A stretch of 64,000 bases of DNA. Origin: Palsa-504 sp050011155. GTDB lineage: Bacteria > Actinomycetota > Actinomycetes > Streptosporangiales > Streptosporangiaceae. The stretch spans positions 24,642 through 88,641 of the forward strand of contig JBEKJP010000021.1 of NCBI GenBank assembly GCA_050011155.1, given 5' to 3'. A program made the translations under genes and the position numbers. The notes beneath the pieces were generated by a model. It worked only from the letters and a program-made list of their open reading frames with translations, did not search any database and was not told the origin of the DNA. This document shows positions 19,284-28,245 of the stretch, piece by piece; position 1 is the first letter of the stretch; each line of letters begins with the position of its first letter.

Positions 19284-22003
19284 ATGGGTGGTGGTATTCC
19301 GGCTGGCCAGGCGCCCGGGTCGCTGATCGGGCAGTCTGACGATCTGGGGTACGTCACCGCGTTCGTCGATCAGGCGGCGGTCCATGGCGGCGCGCTGCTG
19401 CTGTCGGGAGAGGCGGGCGTCGGCAAGACCGCGCTGCTGGACGCGGCGGCCGCGCACGCCGTGGCCGCGGGCCACCGGGTCCTGCGGGCGGCTGGCGCTG
19501 AGTTCGAGCGTGAGGTCAGCTTCGCCGGGCTTAACCAGCTGCTTCGCCCGCTGCTGGACCAGGCGCGGGAGCTGAGCGCGCCCTATCGGCGGGCGCTGGA
19601 CGTCGCGCTGGGCGTGCGCGAGGGCTCCTCGCCTGACCGGCTGCTGTTGTCCAACGCGGCGCTGGCGCTGCTGGCCCAGGCCACGCAGACCGGGCCGGTG
19701 CTGGCGGTGGTGGATGACCTGCCGTGGCTGGACCGGGCCAGCGCCGTGGTGCTGGGCGTCGTGGCTCGCCGCCTGCCCGGCAGCCGGGTCGGGTTCCTGG
19801 CCGTGGCCCGATCGGGCGAGGACGGCTTCTTCGACCGCGGCGGGCTGCCGGTGCACGAGGTGCTTCCGCTCGGCCGAGCCGCCGCGGCCGAGCCGCCGCG
19901 GCCGAGCTGGTTGGCGACCGCTTTCCCGCGCTGGCGCCGCGGGTCCGTCAGCGGCTGCTAGCCGACGCCCGGGGTAACCCGCTGGCCCTGCTGGAGCTGC
20001 CGGTGGCGCTCAGCGGCAGCCAGCGGGCCGGGACCGGCCCGCTGCCCGAGTGGCTGCCGCTGAGCCGGCGCCTGCAGGCGGTGTTCGAGTCGCGGATCGC
20101 CGCCTTGCCCGCGCGGGCCCGGTACTTGCTGGTGCTGGCCGCCCTGGACGGCACCGGGAGCTTGCCCACCCTGCAATCGGCCGCGCCGGGGCCAGCTGGG
20201 CTCGATGACCTGGCTCCGGCCGAACGGGCCGGACTGGTCCGCGTCGCCCAGGACGGGAGCCGGCTGGAGTTCCGGCACCCGCTGACCCGTTCGGCCGTGG
20301 TGGCCCGTTCCACCAGCACGGAACTCCGCCGGGCCCACGCGGCGCTGGCCCGCCAGCTCAGCGCCGAGCCCGAGCGCCGTGCGTGGCACCTCGCCCAGGC
20401 GGCGACCGGACCCGATGAGCGGGTGGCCTGCCTGCTCGAGGAGGCCGCGCACCGGGTCAGGTCGCGCGGCGATGCGGCCGGGGCGGTCACGGCCCTGCTG
20501 CGCGCCGCCGACCTGACCCCGCCGGGGGCCGAGCGGAGCCGCCGGCTGGCGGAGGCGGCCTATCTGGGCGCGGTCGTGACCGGCGGGCTGCGTGACGTGC
20601 CGCGCCTGCTGGAAGACGCGCGCCAGGCCGATGCCGGCCGCGCGGGATCCCTCGTCGCCTCGGTCGCGGCCGCACACCACCTGCAGCTCAGCGGGGATGG
20701 TGACATCGATACCGCGCACCGCCTGCTCACCGGCGCGATCGAGCTGCAGCCGCCGCCCTACGACGCCGCCAGCGACACCATGGTCGAGGCGCTGTACACC
20801 CTGGGCTGGGTCTGCTACTTCGGCGGCCGCGCCGAGCTGTGGGCGCCGTTCCACCGGGCGCTGGGCCAGCTGGTACCGGACGTTCCCGAGTTGCTGGCGC
20901 TGCTGTCCGTGACCTTCGCCGACCCGGCTCGCACGGTGCTGCCCGCGCTCGCCCGGATCGACGCCGCCGTCGCGTCGCTGACCGATCAGGCCGACCCGGG
21001 TGACCCCGTGCGGGTGGCCCGGGTCGGCCTGGCCTGCATGTACGTCGACCGGCTGACGGGCTGCCGCGGTCCGCTGTGGCGGGTTCTGCGGGCTGGGCGG
21101 GACGGCGGCGCCGTCACCTTGTCCCTCCATGCGCTGTCCCTGCTCGGCCTGGACCACTTCATGACGGGGGAGTGGGACGTGCTGGCTGCGCTCGCCGACG
21201 AGCACGTGAGCCTGTGCCGGGCCCACAACTACCGGCTGCTGGCCTGCCGCGGGCTGTACCTGCAGGCCATGCTGGCCGCGGCCCGCGGCGACGACACCGC
21301 GACCAGGACGCTGACCGACCAGATGACCAGGTGGTCGGCCCCCCGCCGGGTCGGGGCGATTCTGCGGCTCGCGGCTCAGGCCAGGACGTTGTCGGCGCTC
21401 GGTCGTGGTGACTTCGAGGATGCCTACCAGTCCGTCATCACGATCACGCCGCCCGGTGAGCTCGCCGACCACGTGCCGCACGCACTGTGGATGACCCTGG
21501 ACCTGACCGAGGCCGCCGTCCGGACCGGCCGGCCCGCCGAGGCCCGGGCTCACGTCGCCGCCGCGCTGTTCGGGCGGGCGCTCGCCGTGCCCGGCGCCGA
21601 TCGCTGGCCGTTCGACCGGGCCCGGATCCAGCTCGCCTGCGGCGAGCGGCTGCGCCGGACGAAGGCCACCACCGGCGCACGGGCCCAGCTGGCCGCGGCG
21701 CTCGATACCTTCCAGCGGCTGGGCGCGGCGCCGTGGGCCGCGCGAGCCAGCAGCGAACTCCGGGCGACCGGCCTGACCATCGGCCAGCCGGCTGGCCACG
21801 GGTCCGCGTCGCTGACACCCCAGCAGCTCCAGATCGCGACGCTGGCCGCGGCCGGGCTGACCAACAAGCAGATTGCCGAACGGCTTTACCTCTCGCCCCG
21901 GACTATCGCCACCCACCTGCACCAGGCGTTCCCCAAGCTGGGCATCACCTCTCGGGCCGCGCTGCGCGACGCGCTCGGCGGCCTTCCGGCCGAGCATTCC
22001 TAG
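19284..22003 (+). pseudogene. LuxR family ATP-binding regulator split by a 14-bp duplication
   Basis: Without one copy of a 14-bp tandem duplication (19878-19905) this is a single 901-aa regulator. The first part (19284-19961 as read) has Walker A GEAGVGKTALL and Walker B VLAVVDDLPWLD. The second part, in the next frame, continues smoothly with AAAAELVGDRFPALAPRV, helical repeats and a C-terminal LuxR HTH (GLTNKQIAERLYLSPRTIATH). As written the first frame ends 19 codons after the duplication. Because both halves are otherwise undamaged, the break is recent, reversible, or a sequence artefact. The esterase gene follows 87 bp downstream. Confidence 0.85.
19878..19905. repeat. 14-bp tandem duplication causing frameshift
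   Basis: GCCGCCGCGGCCGA occurs twice head to tail (19878-19891, 19892-19905), preceded by a partial copy GGCCGA at 19872-19877. Removing one copy restores the frame as LGRAAAAELVGDRF. The unit length is not a multiple of three, so gain or loss of a copy switches the gene off or on. Confidence 0.9.
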
Positions 22004-22090
22004 CCGCCGGTCTACGTCATTTGATCGAAGCGAGCTCCGGCCGCCGGCACCTAACGTCGTCAGCAGGTCAAGCAAGCGAAGGAGATCATC

Positions 22091-22777
22091 ATGAGCTCAG
22101 TGCGTAACGTGGTGCTGGTGCACGGCGGGTTCGTCGACGGGTCCGGCTGGCAGGGCGTGCACGACGCGCTCACCGCGGACGGCTACCGCGTCGCCGTGGT
22201 GCAGAACCCGACCCTGTCCCTGGAAGACGACGCCGCCACCACCCGCCGGGTCATCGGCTCACTGGACGGCCCGGTCGTCCTGGTCGGCCACTCCTACGGC
22301 GGCGCCGTCATCACCGAGGCTGGCCTGCACGACCAGGTCAGCGCCCTGGTCTACGTCACCGCCTTCGCCCCGGACAAGGGCGAATCCGTCAATGCCCTCA
22401 TCGCCGGGTTCCCCGCCGACGGTCCGCAGCCGCCGATCCTGCCTCCGGTGGACGGCTTCTTGTTCCTGGACCGGGACAAGTTCGCCGCCTCGTTCGCCGG
22501 GGACCTGCCCGCCGGGCAGGCCGCGTTCATGGCCGACTCCCAGGTCCCCTGGGGCGTCAACGCGCTCGGCGGGACGATCAGCGAGGCCGCCTGGCGGATG
22601 AAGCCCAGCTGGTACCTGGTCGTCACCGACGACAAGATGATCCCCCCGCCCGCCCAGCGGTCCATGTCCGAGCGGATCGGCGCCACCGTCACCGAGGTCC
22701 CCGGCAGCCACTCCATCTACGTGTCCCAGCCCGCCGCCGTAGCCGCCCTCATCAAGCAGGCCGCGGCCGCCGCCTGA
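22091..22777 (+). CDS. Alpha/beta hydrolase (EstC-like esterase)
   Basis: Serine hydrolase of 228 aa in the group with plant salicylate/hydroxynitrile-type esterases and bacterial EstC. The oxyanion motif LVHGGFVDGSGW lies near residues 9-20, the nucleophile elbow GHSYGG has Ser68, and the catalytic-His region near the C-terminus reads VPGSHSIYVSQP. There is no signal peptide, so it is cytoplasmic. AAGGAGAT precedes the ATG. It follows the split LuxR gene in the same direction and may be its target. The substrate is unknown. Confidence 0.85.
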   Translation: MSSVRNVVLVHGGFVDGSGWQGVHDALTADGYRVAVVQNPTLSLEDDAATTRRVIGSLDGPVVLVGHSYGGAVITEAGLHDQVSALVYVTAFAPDKGESVNALIAGFPADGPQPPILPPVDGFLFLDRDKFAASFAGDLPAGQAAFMADSQVPWGVNALGGTISEAAWRMKPSWYLVVTDDKMIPPPAQRSMSERIGATVTEVPGSHSIYVSQPAAVAALIKQAAAAA

Positions 22778-22801
22778 GGCTACGCGCGCCACGAACTCCT
22801 C

Positions 22802-22834
22802 CCCGGCCGGACGGCCCCACGCCGTCCGGCCGGG
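22802..22834. terminator. Strong GC hairpin, probable terminator
   Basis: CCCGGCCGGACGG at 22802-22814 pairs perfectly with its reverse complement at 22822-22834, and one further C-G pair closes a five-base loop. It sits 24 bp after the esterase stop. There is no U-tract, as is common for actinobacterial terminators. Confidence 0.65.
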
Positions 22835-22927
22835 ACCGGGAGTGATGACCTCGGTCAGCTCGAATTCTTGCACCCCCGACATGTGCGAGACATTGCTTAT
22901 TATAGGCAACTTGTTACACTTGAAGGC

Positions 22928-23191
22928 ATGAGCGCTCAGACTCTTGGCTTCGCTGTCCACCCTGAAGACCGCCCGCTCCTTGAGGAACTCGTCGCGTATT
23001 TCGGCGACGGCAACCGGTCCGCCTACCTGCGCGCCACCCTCCGGGTCATGAGGTCGGTCATGCTGGCCGACCAGCTACGCGACCTGCAGGCCTACGGCCA
23101 GCAGCGGACCGCGGAGCTCGGCATCGAAACCGCGGACGTCGCCGCGCGCGTGCAGGAATTCCTGAAGGACAGTGCCGGACGCGGTGAGTAA
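22928..23191 (+). CDS. Antitoxin-like ribbon-helix-helix protein
   Basis: An 87-aa protein with an N-terminal strand (QTLGFAVHPED) and two helices around GDGNRSAYLRATLRVM, the layout of a ribbon-helix-helix DNA-binding domain, followed by a helical tail that would hold the toxin. Its stop overlaps the start of the PIN-domain gene by one base (TAATG), the coupling expected of a type II toxin-antitoxin operon. The upstream region (22890-22920) is unusually AT-rich and includes TTGC-N9-GCAA, a possible autoregulatory site with a TATTAT -10 element at 22898-22903. Confidence 0.75.
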   Translation: MSAQTLGFAVHPEDRPLLEELVAYFGDGNRSAYLRATLRVMRSVMLADQLRDLQAYGQQRTAELGIETADVAARVQEFLKDSAGRGE

Positions 23192-23709
23192 TGAGCCCGG
23201 TCGAGCCCGTCCCCACCGTCGCCGTCTATGACGTCAACGTGCTGGTGACCGCCGTCGCCGCCGGCAACAGCCCGTTCCGTTCCTGGCCGTCCCCGCCTCC
23301 CACCTCAGGTAACCCCTGCGCCGACTGCGTGGGGATCATCGTGGATGCCGCCGAGTTCGCCCTATGGCTGTCGCCCCACATCCTCGGCAACGTCAGCCGG
23401 GTCCTTGAGGACCTGTTCAAGTGGGAGCCCCAGCAGGCCGAAGCCTATGTCGCGCTCCTGTCCGAGGCGGCCGAGCACAGCGGGGGAGGACTGCTGAGGG
23501 ACGTGCCCCGCACAGTGCACGATTGCCCCGATCACGAGGACAACCTGATCCTGGACCTCGCCGCAGAGGTAGGAGCCATGCTCATCGTGTCCAACGACAC
23601 GGACCTGCTGGCGATGTCACCGTGGCGCGGCACGCCCATCCTGGTGCCCGCTGCCTTCGCCGCCAAGGTCGACGCGATGCGGCGTCATGCCCGCCGAAGG
23701 CGACGCTGA
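23191..23709 (+). CDS. PIN-domain toxin (putative ribonuclease)
   Basis: PIN-fold nuclease of 172 aa, probably the toxin partner of the upstream gene. Acidic metal-binding positions are visible in AVYDVNVLVTAV near the N-terminus, in DCPDHEDNLILDLA and in VSNDTDLL near the C-terminus, matching the PIN pattern. PIN toxins cleave tRNA or other RNA using magnesium. It is longer than typical VapC proteins (about 130 aa) because of an insertion with two cysteines (NPCADC) after the first strand. It ends in an arginine-rich tail. Confidence 0.8.
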   Translation: MSPVEPVPTVAVYDVNVLVTAVAAGNSPFRSWPSPPPTSGNPCADCVGIIVDAAEFALWLSPHILGNVSRVLEDLFKWEPQQAEAYVALLSEAAEHSGGGLLRDVPRTVHDCPDHEDNLILDLAAEVGAMLIVSNDTDLLAMSPWRGTPILVPAAFAAKVDAMRRHARRRRR

Positions 23710-23719
23710 AAGACGAGCC

Positions 23720-24733
23720 TCAGCGGCCCTGATCCATGGTCCGTTCCCGGGTGCGCCGGGCTTCTCCCACCCGGCGCTTCTCCGGATCGTTCAGCTTCCG
23801 GGTGTCGCGCAGCTCGGCGAACGGCTCGACGTCATCGGGCATCCCGGCCCGAATGGCGCGTTCGCGCTGGGCCTCGGCGTTGAACTCCGCGCCGAGCAAG
23901 ATCGCGATGTTGGAGATCCACAACCAGACCAGGAAGATGATCACGGTCGCGAGCGATCCGTAGGTCTTGTTGTAGGAACCGGAGAAGCTGACGTACAGGG
24001 CGAACGCGCCGGAGGCGATCAGCCAGATGACGACGGCGATGACGCCGCCCGCCGAGATCCACCGGAAGCTGGGCTGCCTGACGTTCGGGCTGGCCTTGTA
24101 CAGCAGCGACATCATCACGGTGACGATGATCACCAGCACCGGCCATTTCGCGATGTCCCAGATCAGCACCGAGGCGTGGCCGATGCCGAAGGCCGTGCCG
24201 ACCTGATTGGCGATCGGCCCGGTCAGCACCACGATCGCCGCGGCGATCACGAGCATGATGACGAGCGCCAGCGTGGTGATGACCCGGACCGGAACGGTCT
24301 TCCAGATCGGACGCCCCTCGTCGACGTCGTAGATGGCGTTCGAGGCGCGCATGAACGCCGCGACGTAGCCCGAGGCGGACCACAGGGCGACCAGCAGGCC
24401 GATGATTCCCGCGATCCCGGCGATGCCCGCCTTGCCCTGGACCTGGGTGACGACGCCCTTCAGGAAGGAGTTCACCCCGCCCGGAGCGACCTGGCCGAGG
24501 TTATTGAGCACCTGCTGGGTCGTGGACTTCCCGAGCAGCCCGAGGATGGAGACCAGCACCAGCATGGCCGGGAACAGCGCGAGCACGCCGAAGTAGGTCA
24601 GCGCGGCGGCGCGGTCGGTGATGTCGTCGTGCTTGAACTCGCGGATCGCGCGTTTGCCGATGGCAAGCCACCCGGCCCTGGGCATGTCGGTCAGCGTCCG
24701 CGGCGCCTGGCTGGTGTGCTCGTCCTCGCTCAT
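23720..24733 (-). CDS. YihY/BrkB family inner membrane protein
   Basis: Membrane protein of 337 aa with six predicted helices. The family start DDITDRAAALTYFGVLALFP and the block ASNAIYDVDEGRPIWK are typical of the YihY/BrkB (formerly RNase BN) group. The last conserved block is WLWISNIAILLGAEFNAE, followed by a charged cytoplasmic tail. The molecular role is not established for the family. It is convergent with the PIN toxin gene, with 10 bp between stops. Confidence 0.88.
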   Translation of the reverse strand: MSEDEHTSQAPRTLTDMPRAGWLAIGKRAIREFKHDDITDRAAALTYFGVLALFPAMLVLVSILGLLGKSTTQQVLNNLGQVAPGGVNSFLKGVVTQVQGKAGIAGIAGIIGLLVALWSASGYVAAFMRASNAIYDVDEGRPIWKTVPVRVITTLALVIMLVIAAAIVVLTGPIANQVGTAFGIGHASVLIWDIAKWPVLVIIVTVMMSLLYKASPNVRQPSFRWISAGGVIAVVIWLIASGAFALYVSFSGSYNKTYGSLATVIIFLVWLWISNIAILLGAEFNAEAQRERAIRAGMPDDVEPFAELRDTRKLNDPEKRRVGEARRTRERTMDQGR

Positions 24734-24836
24734 GGCCGACGGCTCTACCCCCCATCACCGTTTCAAACCCCTTGGAACGAACGAGTGGGGTTCCACGCGG
24801 CTGGTCAGGCCAGCCGCCCGATGGCGACTGCGGTCG

Positions 24837-25496
24837 TCAGCGCCAGGCGAATACGGGCTGCTCGAAATGGGCTACGCGGGTGGTCAGGCCGTGCAGCGCC
24901 AGCTGGCAGAACTGGTGGATGATGGCGCCGGTCGGGGCGTAGACATGGCCGTCAAGCAGCGCCAGCCGCAGGACCGGCGCAGGCGATTGCGGGATGCGCA
25001 GGAGCTCGGGCGGGCGGTCGAAGTCGGCCAGCGGGATCATGTGGATCCGGGCCACCTCTGATGATTGCCTGACCAGCGTGCCCACGGGGCCGCCCCACAC
25101 GACCACGGGAGTGATGAGGAAGCCGGACCGGGTGGCGTAGTCGTCGAGAGTGCCCAGGACATCGCCCATCTCGGCCGTCACGCCGGTTTCCTCGCGCAGT
25201 TCCCGCAGCGCCGCGTCCTCGGCGGACTCGCCGGGCTCGCGGCTTCCGCCGGGCAGCGCCCACTGCCCGGAATGGTTCCGCAGGCCGGCTGCTCGCCTGG
25301 TGATCAGCAGGCAGGGGACGTCCTGCTGCTCCAGGACGCACACGGCCACCGCGGCGGCGCGCAGCCCCGGTCGTGTGATGCCGACGCGGCGGAAGGTAGC
25401 CAAGTTGGCGGCGACGGCGGCTTGGAGCCCCCGAATTCGCGGATCATGTTCCATCTGAGGTCCCTGCCACGATAGCGGCACCCGCATCGCGGTCAT
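24837..25496 (-). CDS. NUDIX hydrolase, CoA pyrophosphatase-like
   Basis: NUDIX protein of 219 aa. The NUDIX box is complete: GGSREPGESAEDAALRELRE followed by ETG, so the metal-binding glutamates are present. The flanking pattern LITRRAAGLRNHSGQWALPG resembles the CoA/acyl-CoA pyrophosphatase subgroup, which cleaves CoA to phosphopantetheine and adenosine 3',5'-bisphosphate. A second ATG 14 codons in (MEHDPRI) is a possible start. It is followed by the monooxygenase-like gene upstream on the same strand. Confidence 0.83.
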   Translation of the reverse strand: MTAMRVPLSWQGPQMEHDPRIRGLQAAVAANLATFRRVGITRPGLRAAAVAVCVLEQQDVPCLLITRRAAGLRNHSGQWALPGGSREPGESAEDAALRELREETGVTAEMGDVLGTLDDYATRSGFLITPVVVWGGPVGTLVRQSSEVARIHMIPLADFDRPPELLRIPQSPAPVLRLALLDGHVYAPTGAIIHQFCQLALHGLTTRVAHFEQPVFAWR

Positions 25497-25501
25497 GCGG
25501 C

Positions 25502-25816
25502 CTACTCGGTACCTGCGACCTCGTAATGCTTCACGGTGAGATCCCGCTCGATGAGGAACTGCTCGTCGTCGGGATAGAAGACAGCCGTGTCGATATCCTG
25601 GCCGGCGAAGGCCTCGATGGCTTCCCGGGACTCCCAGAAGCTCACCGTGATGACCTCGGCCCGGTCGCCCTCGGTCCGCCTCAGCAGCCAGGCTCCGCGG
25701 TTGCCCGGCGTGCTCAGGTAGCCATCGATCCCGGTCCGCTGCACATACTCCGCATATGCGGCCGCATCGTCCGCCTGGACCGCTCCGCGCCAGATCCTCG
25801 CAATCATGCGCAGCAT
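25502..25816 (-). CDS. Antibiotic biosynthesis monooxygenase (ABM)-like protein
   Basis: A 104-aa protein with the dimeric alpha-beta barrel pattern of ABM proteins: RIWRGAVQADDAAAYAEYV at the start, then VITVSFWESREAIEAFAG and a C-terminal strand with LTVKHYEV. ABM-fold proteins include quinone-forming monooxygenases and many of unknown role. A second in-frame ATG three codons in is possible. Only five bases separate its stop from the NUDIX gene start, so the two are probably co-transcribed. Confidence 0.75.
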   Translation of the reverse strand: MLRMIARIWRGAVQADDAAAYAEYVQRTGIDGYLSTPGNRGAWLLRRTEGDRAEVITVSFWESREAIEAFAGQDIDTAVFYPDDEQFLIERDLTVKHYEVAGTE

Positions 25817-25923
25817 CTGCCCGCCCGCATCAGCTCAAAACGAAATGCCGCTTCTATTGCTGGGTGCGCCAGATGCCGCCACCGCGGCGGCCAACGAGTC
25901 ACGTGCTGGGCGCCAATATCGGG

Positions 25924-25936
25924 AATGATTTTCATT
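25924..25936 (+). promoter_or_regulatory. Zur box
   Basis: AATGATTTTCATT is a palindrome (AATGA-TTT-TCATT) within the wider GGAATGATTTTCATTATCAA, closely matching zinc-uptake-regulator boxes in actinobacteria and other bacteria. It is a sharp AT-rich island 20 bp upstream of the rpmG start. Zinc-loaded Zur would block transcription until zinc runs short. Confidence 0.8.
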
Positions 25937-25956
25937 ATCAAACTGTTGTAGAGAGC

Positions 25957-26121
25957 ATGAGTCGCAGCACCCTTCGCCCAGTCATCAAGCTGAGGTCGAC
26001 CGCTGGGACTGGCTACACCTACGTGACCACGAAGAGCCGGAGAAACGATCCCGACCGCCTCGTGATCCGCAAGTACGACCCAGTGACCGGCCGTCACGTC
26101 GAGTTCCGGGAGGAGCGATAA
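25957..26121 (+). CDS. rpmG: 50S ribosomal protein L33, zinc-free (C-) paralogue
   Basis: Ribosomal protein of 54 aa. The L33 pattern is clear: LRPVIKLRSTAGTGYTYVTT, then RNDPDRLVIRKYDP. The two CxxC pairs that hold zinc in standard L33 are missing; there are no cysteines at all. Such C- paralogues replace zinc L33 when zinc is scarce. The start is ATG at 25957, just after the Zur box. It is followed two bases after its stop by the L31 gene, so the two form a Zur-controlled operon. Gene number among the rpmG paralogues is not known. Confidence 0.9.
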   Translation: MSRSTLRPVIKLRSTAGTGYTYVTTKSRRNDPDRLVIRKYDPVTGRHVEFREER

Positions 26122-26123
26122 CC

Positions 26124-26381
26124 ATGAAGCAGGCAATCCACCCCGACTACCATCCGGTCGTCTTCCGCGACCGTTCGGCGGACTTCGCCTTCCTCACCAG
26201 GTCGACCGCGACCAGCGAGCGGACCATCACCTGGCCGGACGGCAAGACCTATCCCGTCATCGACGTCGAGACCTCGTCGGCGAGCCACCCGTTCTACACC
26301 GGGCAGTCCCGCGTCCTCGACACCGCCGGCCGGGTAGAGCAGTTCCGCCGCCGGTACGGCAGCAACGCCAAGGGCGCCTGA
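26124..26381 (+). CDS. rpmE2: 50S ribosomal protein L31 type B, zinc-free
   Basis: Type B L31 of 85 aa. The sequence MKQAIHPDYHPVVFRDRSA and the later SSASHPFYTGQ with DTAGRVEQFRRRYG are characteristic. It lacks the CxxC zinc site of type A L31. It lies two bases after rpmG, with its ribosome site GGAGGAG inside the end of that gene. It replaces the zinc form on ribosomes during zinc limitation and so frees zinc, under control of the upstream Zur box. Confidence 0.93.
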   Translation: MKQAIHPDYHPVVFRDRSADFAFLTRSTATSERTITWPDGKTYPVIDVETSSASHPFYTGQSRVLDTAGRVEQFRRRYGSNAKGA

Positions 26382-26386
26382 CCAGC

Positions 26387-26764
26387 TCAGCCAGCTTCGG
26401 GCGGGTGGCCGGGGCGCGGGTTCAGCAGCCGCTGCTCGATGTCGGCCCACCTCCTGCTCCACTCCGCGAGCGGTTCGAGCATGCCCTCGAGCACGGCCAA
26501 CTGCTCGTCGAACGAGGACAGCTGAGCCTTCAGCGCCTCGATGCTGCGCCGCTGAGCGACGATGCTGTCGGCGATCGAGTTGACCTGCGCCGCGGAGATC
26601 GCACCAGGCAGCGCCATCGCGTCCAGCCCCGGCGGAAGGCGCGTGCCGGACCGGGCGAGAGCCTCCAGCCGTTCGGTGCCCGCGCGGAGCTGGCTGAAGA
26701 ATTCCTCGAACAACCGAGGGACCCCGCCGGCTGGTTGCTGCTCATCATCGGTCATCGGCGTCAT
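26387..26764 (-). CDS. Coiled-coil small protein, phasin-like
   Basis: A 125-aa helical protein without cysteines. A hydrophobic-helix section (LPPGLDAMALPGAISAAQ) leads into a long amphipathic coiled coil with SIEALKAQLSSFDEQLAVLE and an aromatic patch EWSRRWADIEQ. Its position next to the PucR regulator and the PHA synthase suggests a phasin or granule-associated accessory protein; that role is inferred from context. It is convergent with rpmE2, with five bases between stops. Confidence 0.65.
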   Translation of the reverse strand: MTPMTDDEQQPAGGVPRLFEEFFSQLRAGTERLEALARSGTRLPPGLDAMALPGAISAAQVNSIADSIVAQRRSIEALKAQLSSFDEQLAVLEGMLEPLAEWSRRWADIEQRLLNPRPGHPPEAG

Positions 26765-26808
26765 CCTTTGTTTCTCCGATGGTAGAGGACCACACCGCTA
26801 AGGCCCGG

Positions 26809-28125
26809 TCACCGGGTCCGCGGCCGGGCCGCGTGCTGGCGCTCGGGACCGGCCTGGGTCAGCACGGACGAGCCGAGCCACTGGCTGGCCCGCAGCGCGA
26901 GTTCGACGTCGTGGCGGCTGTCGCCCAGGGGCCGGCCGAGGCTTTCCTCCGCCTTCCGGATCCGGTACTGGACAGTGTTCTTGTGCAGCATGAGCCGTTC
27001 GGCCGTCGTCTTATAGCTTCCTCCGGTCTGGAGGAAGACCAGCAGGGTCTCCCGCAGGCGGGCGTGGTGCTCGTCGTCGGCGGCCAGGTCAGCCAGGGTG
27101 CTGAGTACCCACGCCCGCAGCAGGTCGGGGGATCCCAGCATCATCGCCACCGGTGCGACCTGGCCGAACGCTATCGCCTGCGGGGGAGTCCCGGCAGCGA
27201 GCGCGACCGCCTGGGCGGCGAGCGCCTGCCGGTGGGTGAGCCGGAACCCGGACGCCCCCTTGGCCGCGTCGCCGAACGCGAAATGGATCCCGCCGCCCGC
27301 ATCGGCCGAAGCCGCGGCCGCGGCCGACGACACCGCGTCCAACCTGTCCCGGATCCCCAGCGGCAGCCAGGCCCACGCGCTGGATACGTCGCGGGCCAGG
27401 AAGACAGGATCGGCGCACGCCGCCTTCGCCGCGACGTGGCTGATCGCGTGCTCGAGCCGGGTGATGCTGTCGACGGCGACCGCCGAACCATCCGTCCAGC
27501 ACACCACGCCCACGTGGTACTGCCGTAGCCGGTAGCCCAGGGTCGCCTCGGTCACGCTCGCGTTGATCCGCTCGCCGGAGAGCAGGTCCCGGATCCGGGC
27601 GGCTCGGGCGGTACTGCGGTTCCGCAGCCAGGTCTCCCGTTCGCCGGTATAGGCCGCGACGATCTCCTCGGAGGTCTGGTCGACGTATCCGGCCACGATC
27701 TTGGACATGGACAGCGTGGCGGCGGTGATCAGCTGGGCGTCGTCGGCCTGCTGAGCCAGTCCCCTGAGGCACCAGTCGGCGAAGCACGCGTGCCCGAGCC
27801 GGTAGGAGCGCAGCAGCGCGGGCAACGACGTGCCGTGCTGCGCCCGCCGGCGCGCGTATTCCAGCGCGGCGGCCGGAGCCCGCACGCCGGCCAGGTCGAT
27901 CTGGTGCCGCATGACCTGCAGGCAGGTCGCGATGTTGCTGTGCACGCTCGAGGCGAGCAGGGCGAGCACCGGCTTGTCGTCGCGCAGCTCCGGGATCTCC
28001 CGCAGGATCACCTCGTAGACGTCCTCGGACACCGCGGCGATCCGGCGGCTCACCGCTGCCGCGACGTCGGCCACCAGCTCGGCGACCGCGGGACTGTCGT
28101 CGTCCACCCGCGGATTCTCGCACAT
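26809..28125 (-). CDS. PucR family transcriptional regulator
   Basis: Regulator of about 438 aa. The N-terminal helical sensory region (residues 1-160, RsbRD-N-like) is followed by a GGDEF-related middle section and the C-terminal PucR helix-turn-helix, seen as TERLMLHKNTVQYRIRKAEE. The ATG at 28125 fits the family start better than an upstream codon at 28176. It is divergent from phaC, with 120 bp between starts, so it probably controls polyhydroxyalkanoate synthesis or responds to the same carbon source. The coiled-coil gene follows it on the same strand. Confidence 0.85.
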   Translation of the reverse strand: MCENPRVDDDSPAVAELVADVAAAVSRRIAAVSEDVYEVILREIPELRDDKPVLALLASSVHSNIATCLQVMRHQIDLAGVRAPAAALEYARRRAQHGTSLPALLRSYRLGHACFADWCLRGLAQQADDAQLITAATLSMSKIVAGYVDQTSEEIVAAYTGERETWLRNRSTARAARIRDLLSGERINASVTEATLGYRLRQYHVGVVCWTDGSAVAVDSITRLEHAISHVAAKAACADPVFLARDVSSAWAWLPLGIRDRLDAVSSAAAAASADAGGGIHFAFGDAAKGASGFRLTHRQALAAQAVALAAGTPPQAIAFGQVAPVAMMLGSPDLLRAWVLSTLADLAADDEHHARLRETLLVFLQTGGSYKTTAERLMLHKNTVQYRIRKAEESLGRPLGDSRHDVELALRASQWLGSSVLTQAGPERQHAARPRTR

Positions 28126-28245
28126 CCAGGCCAGCCTGCCGAGGGGCAGCCGACCGGCCTGTGCCCGCAGAACCATGTCTGGTCGAGGGTTCGTGACGAG
28201 CGCCCAATGGAAGAGCGCGGCCCGCCGGGCTACGCTCAGCTGATA

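Noticed and set aside
17907..19856. 649-aa minus-strand frame across the LysR gene and LuxR starts
   Set aside because: Antisense shadow. Only its last residues coincide with the LuxR pseudogene region, and they are in another frame.
23687..24922. 411-aa plus-strand frame over the BrkB-like gene
   Set aside because: It is the antisense shadow of a well-supported membrane protein; the composition is Asp/Arg/His-rich without motifs.
27790..28245. 5' extension of phaC over the PucR gene start
   Set aside because: The extension is antisense to PucR and lacks PhaC features; starts at 28246 or 28207 fit.
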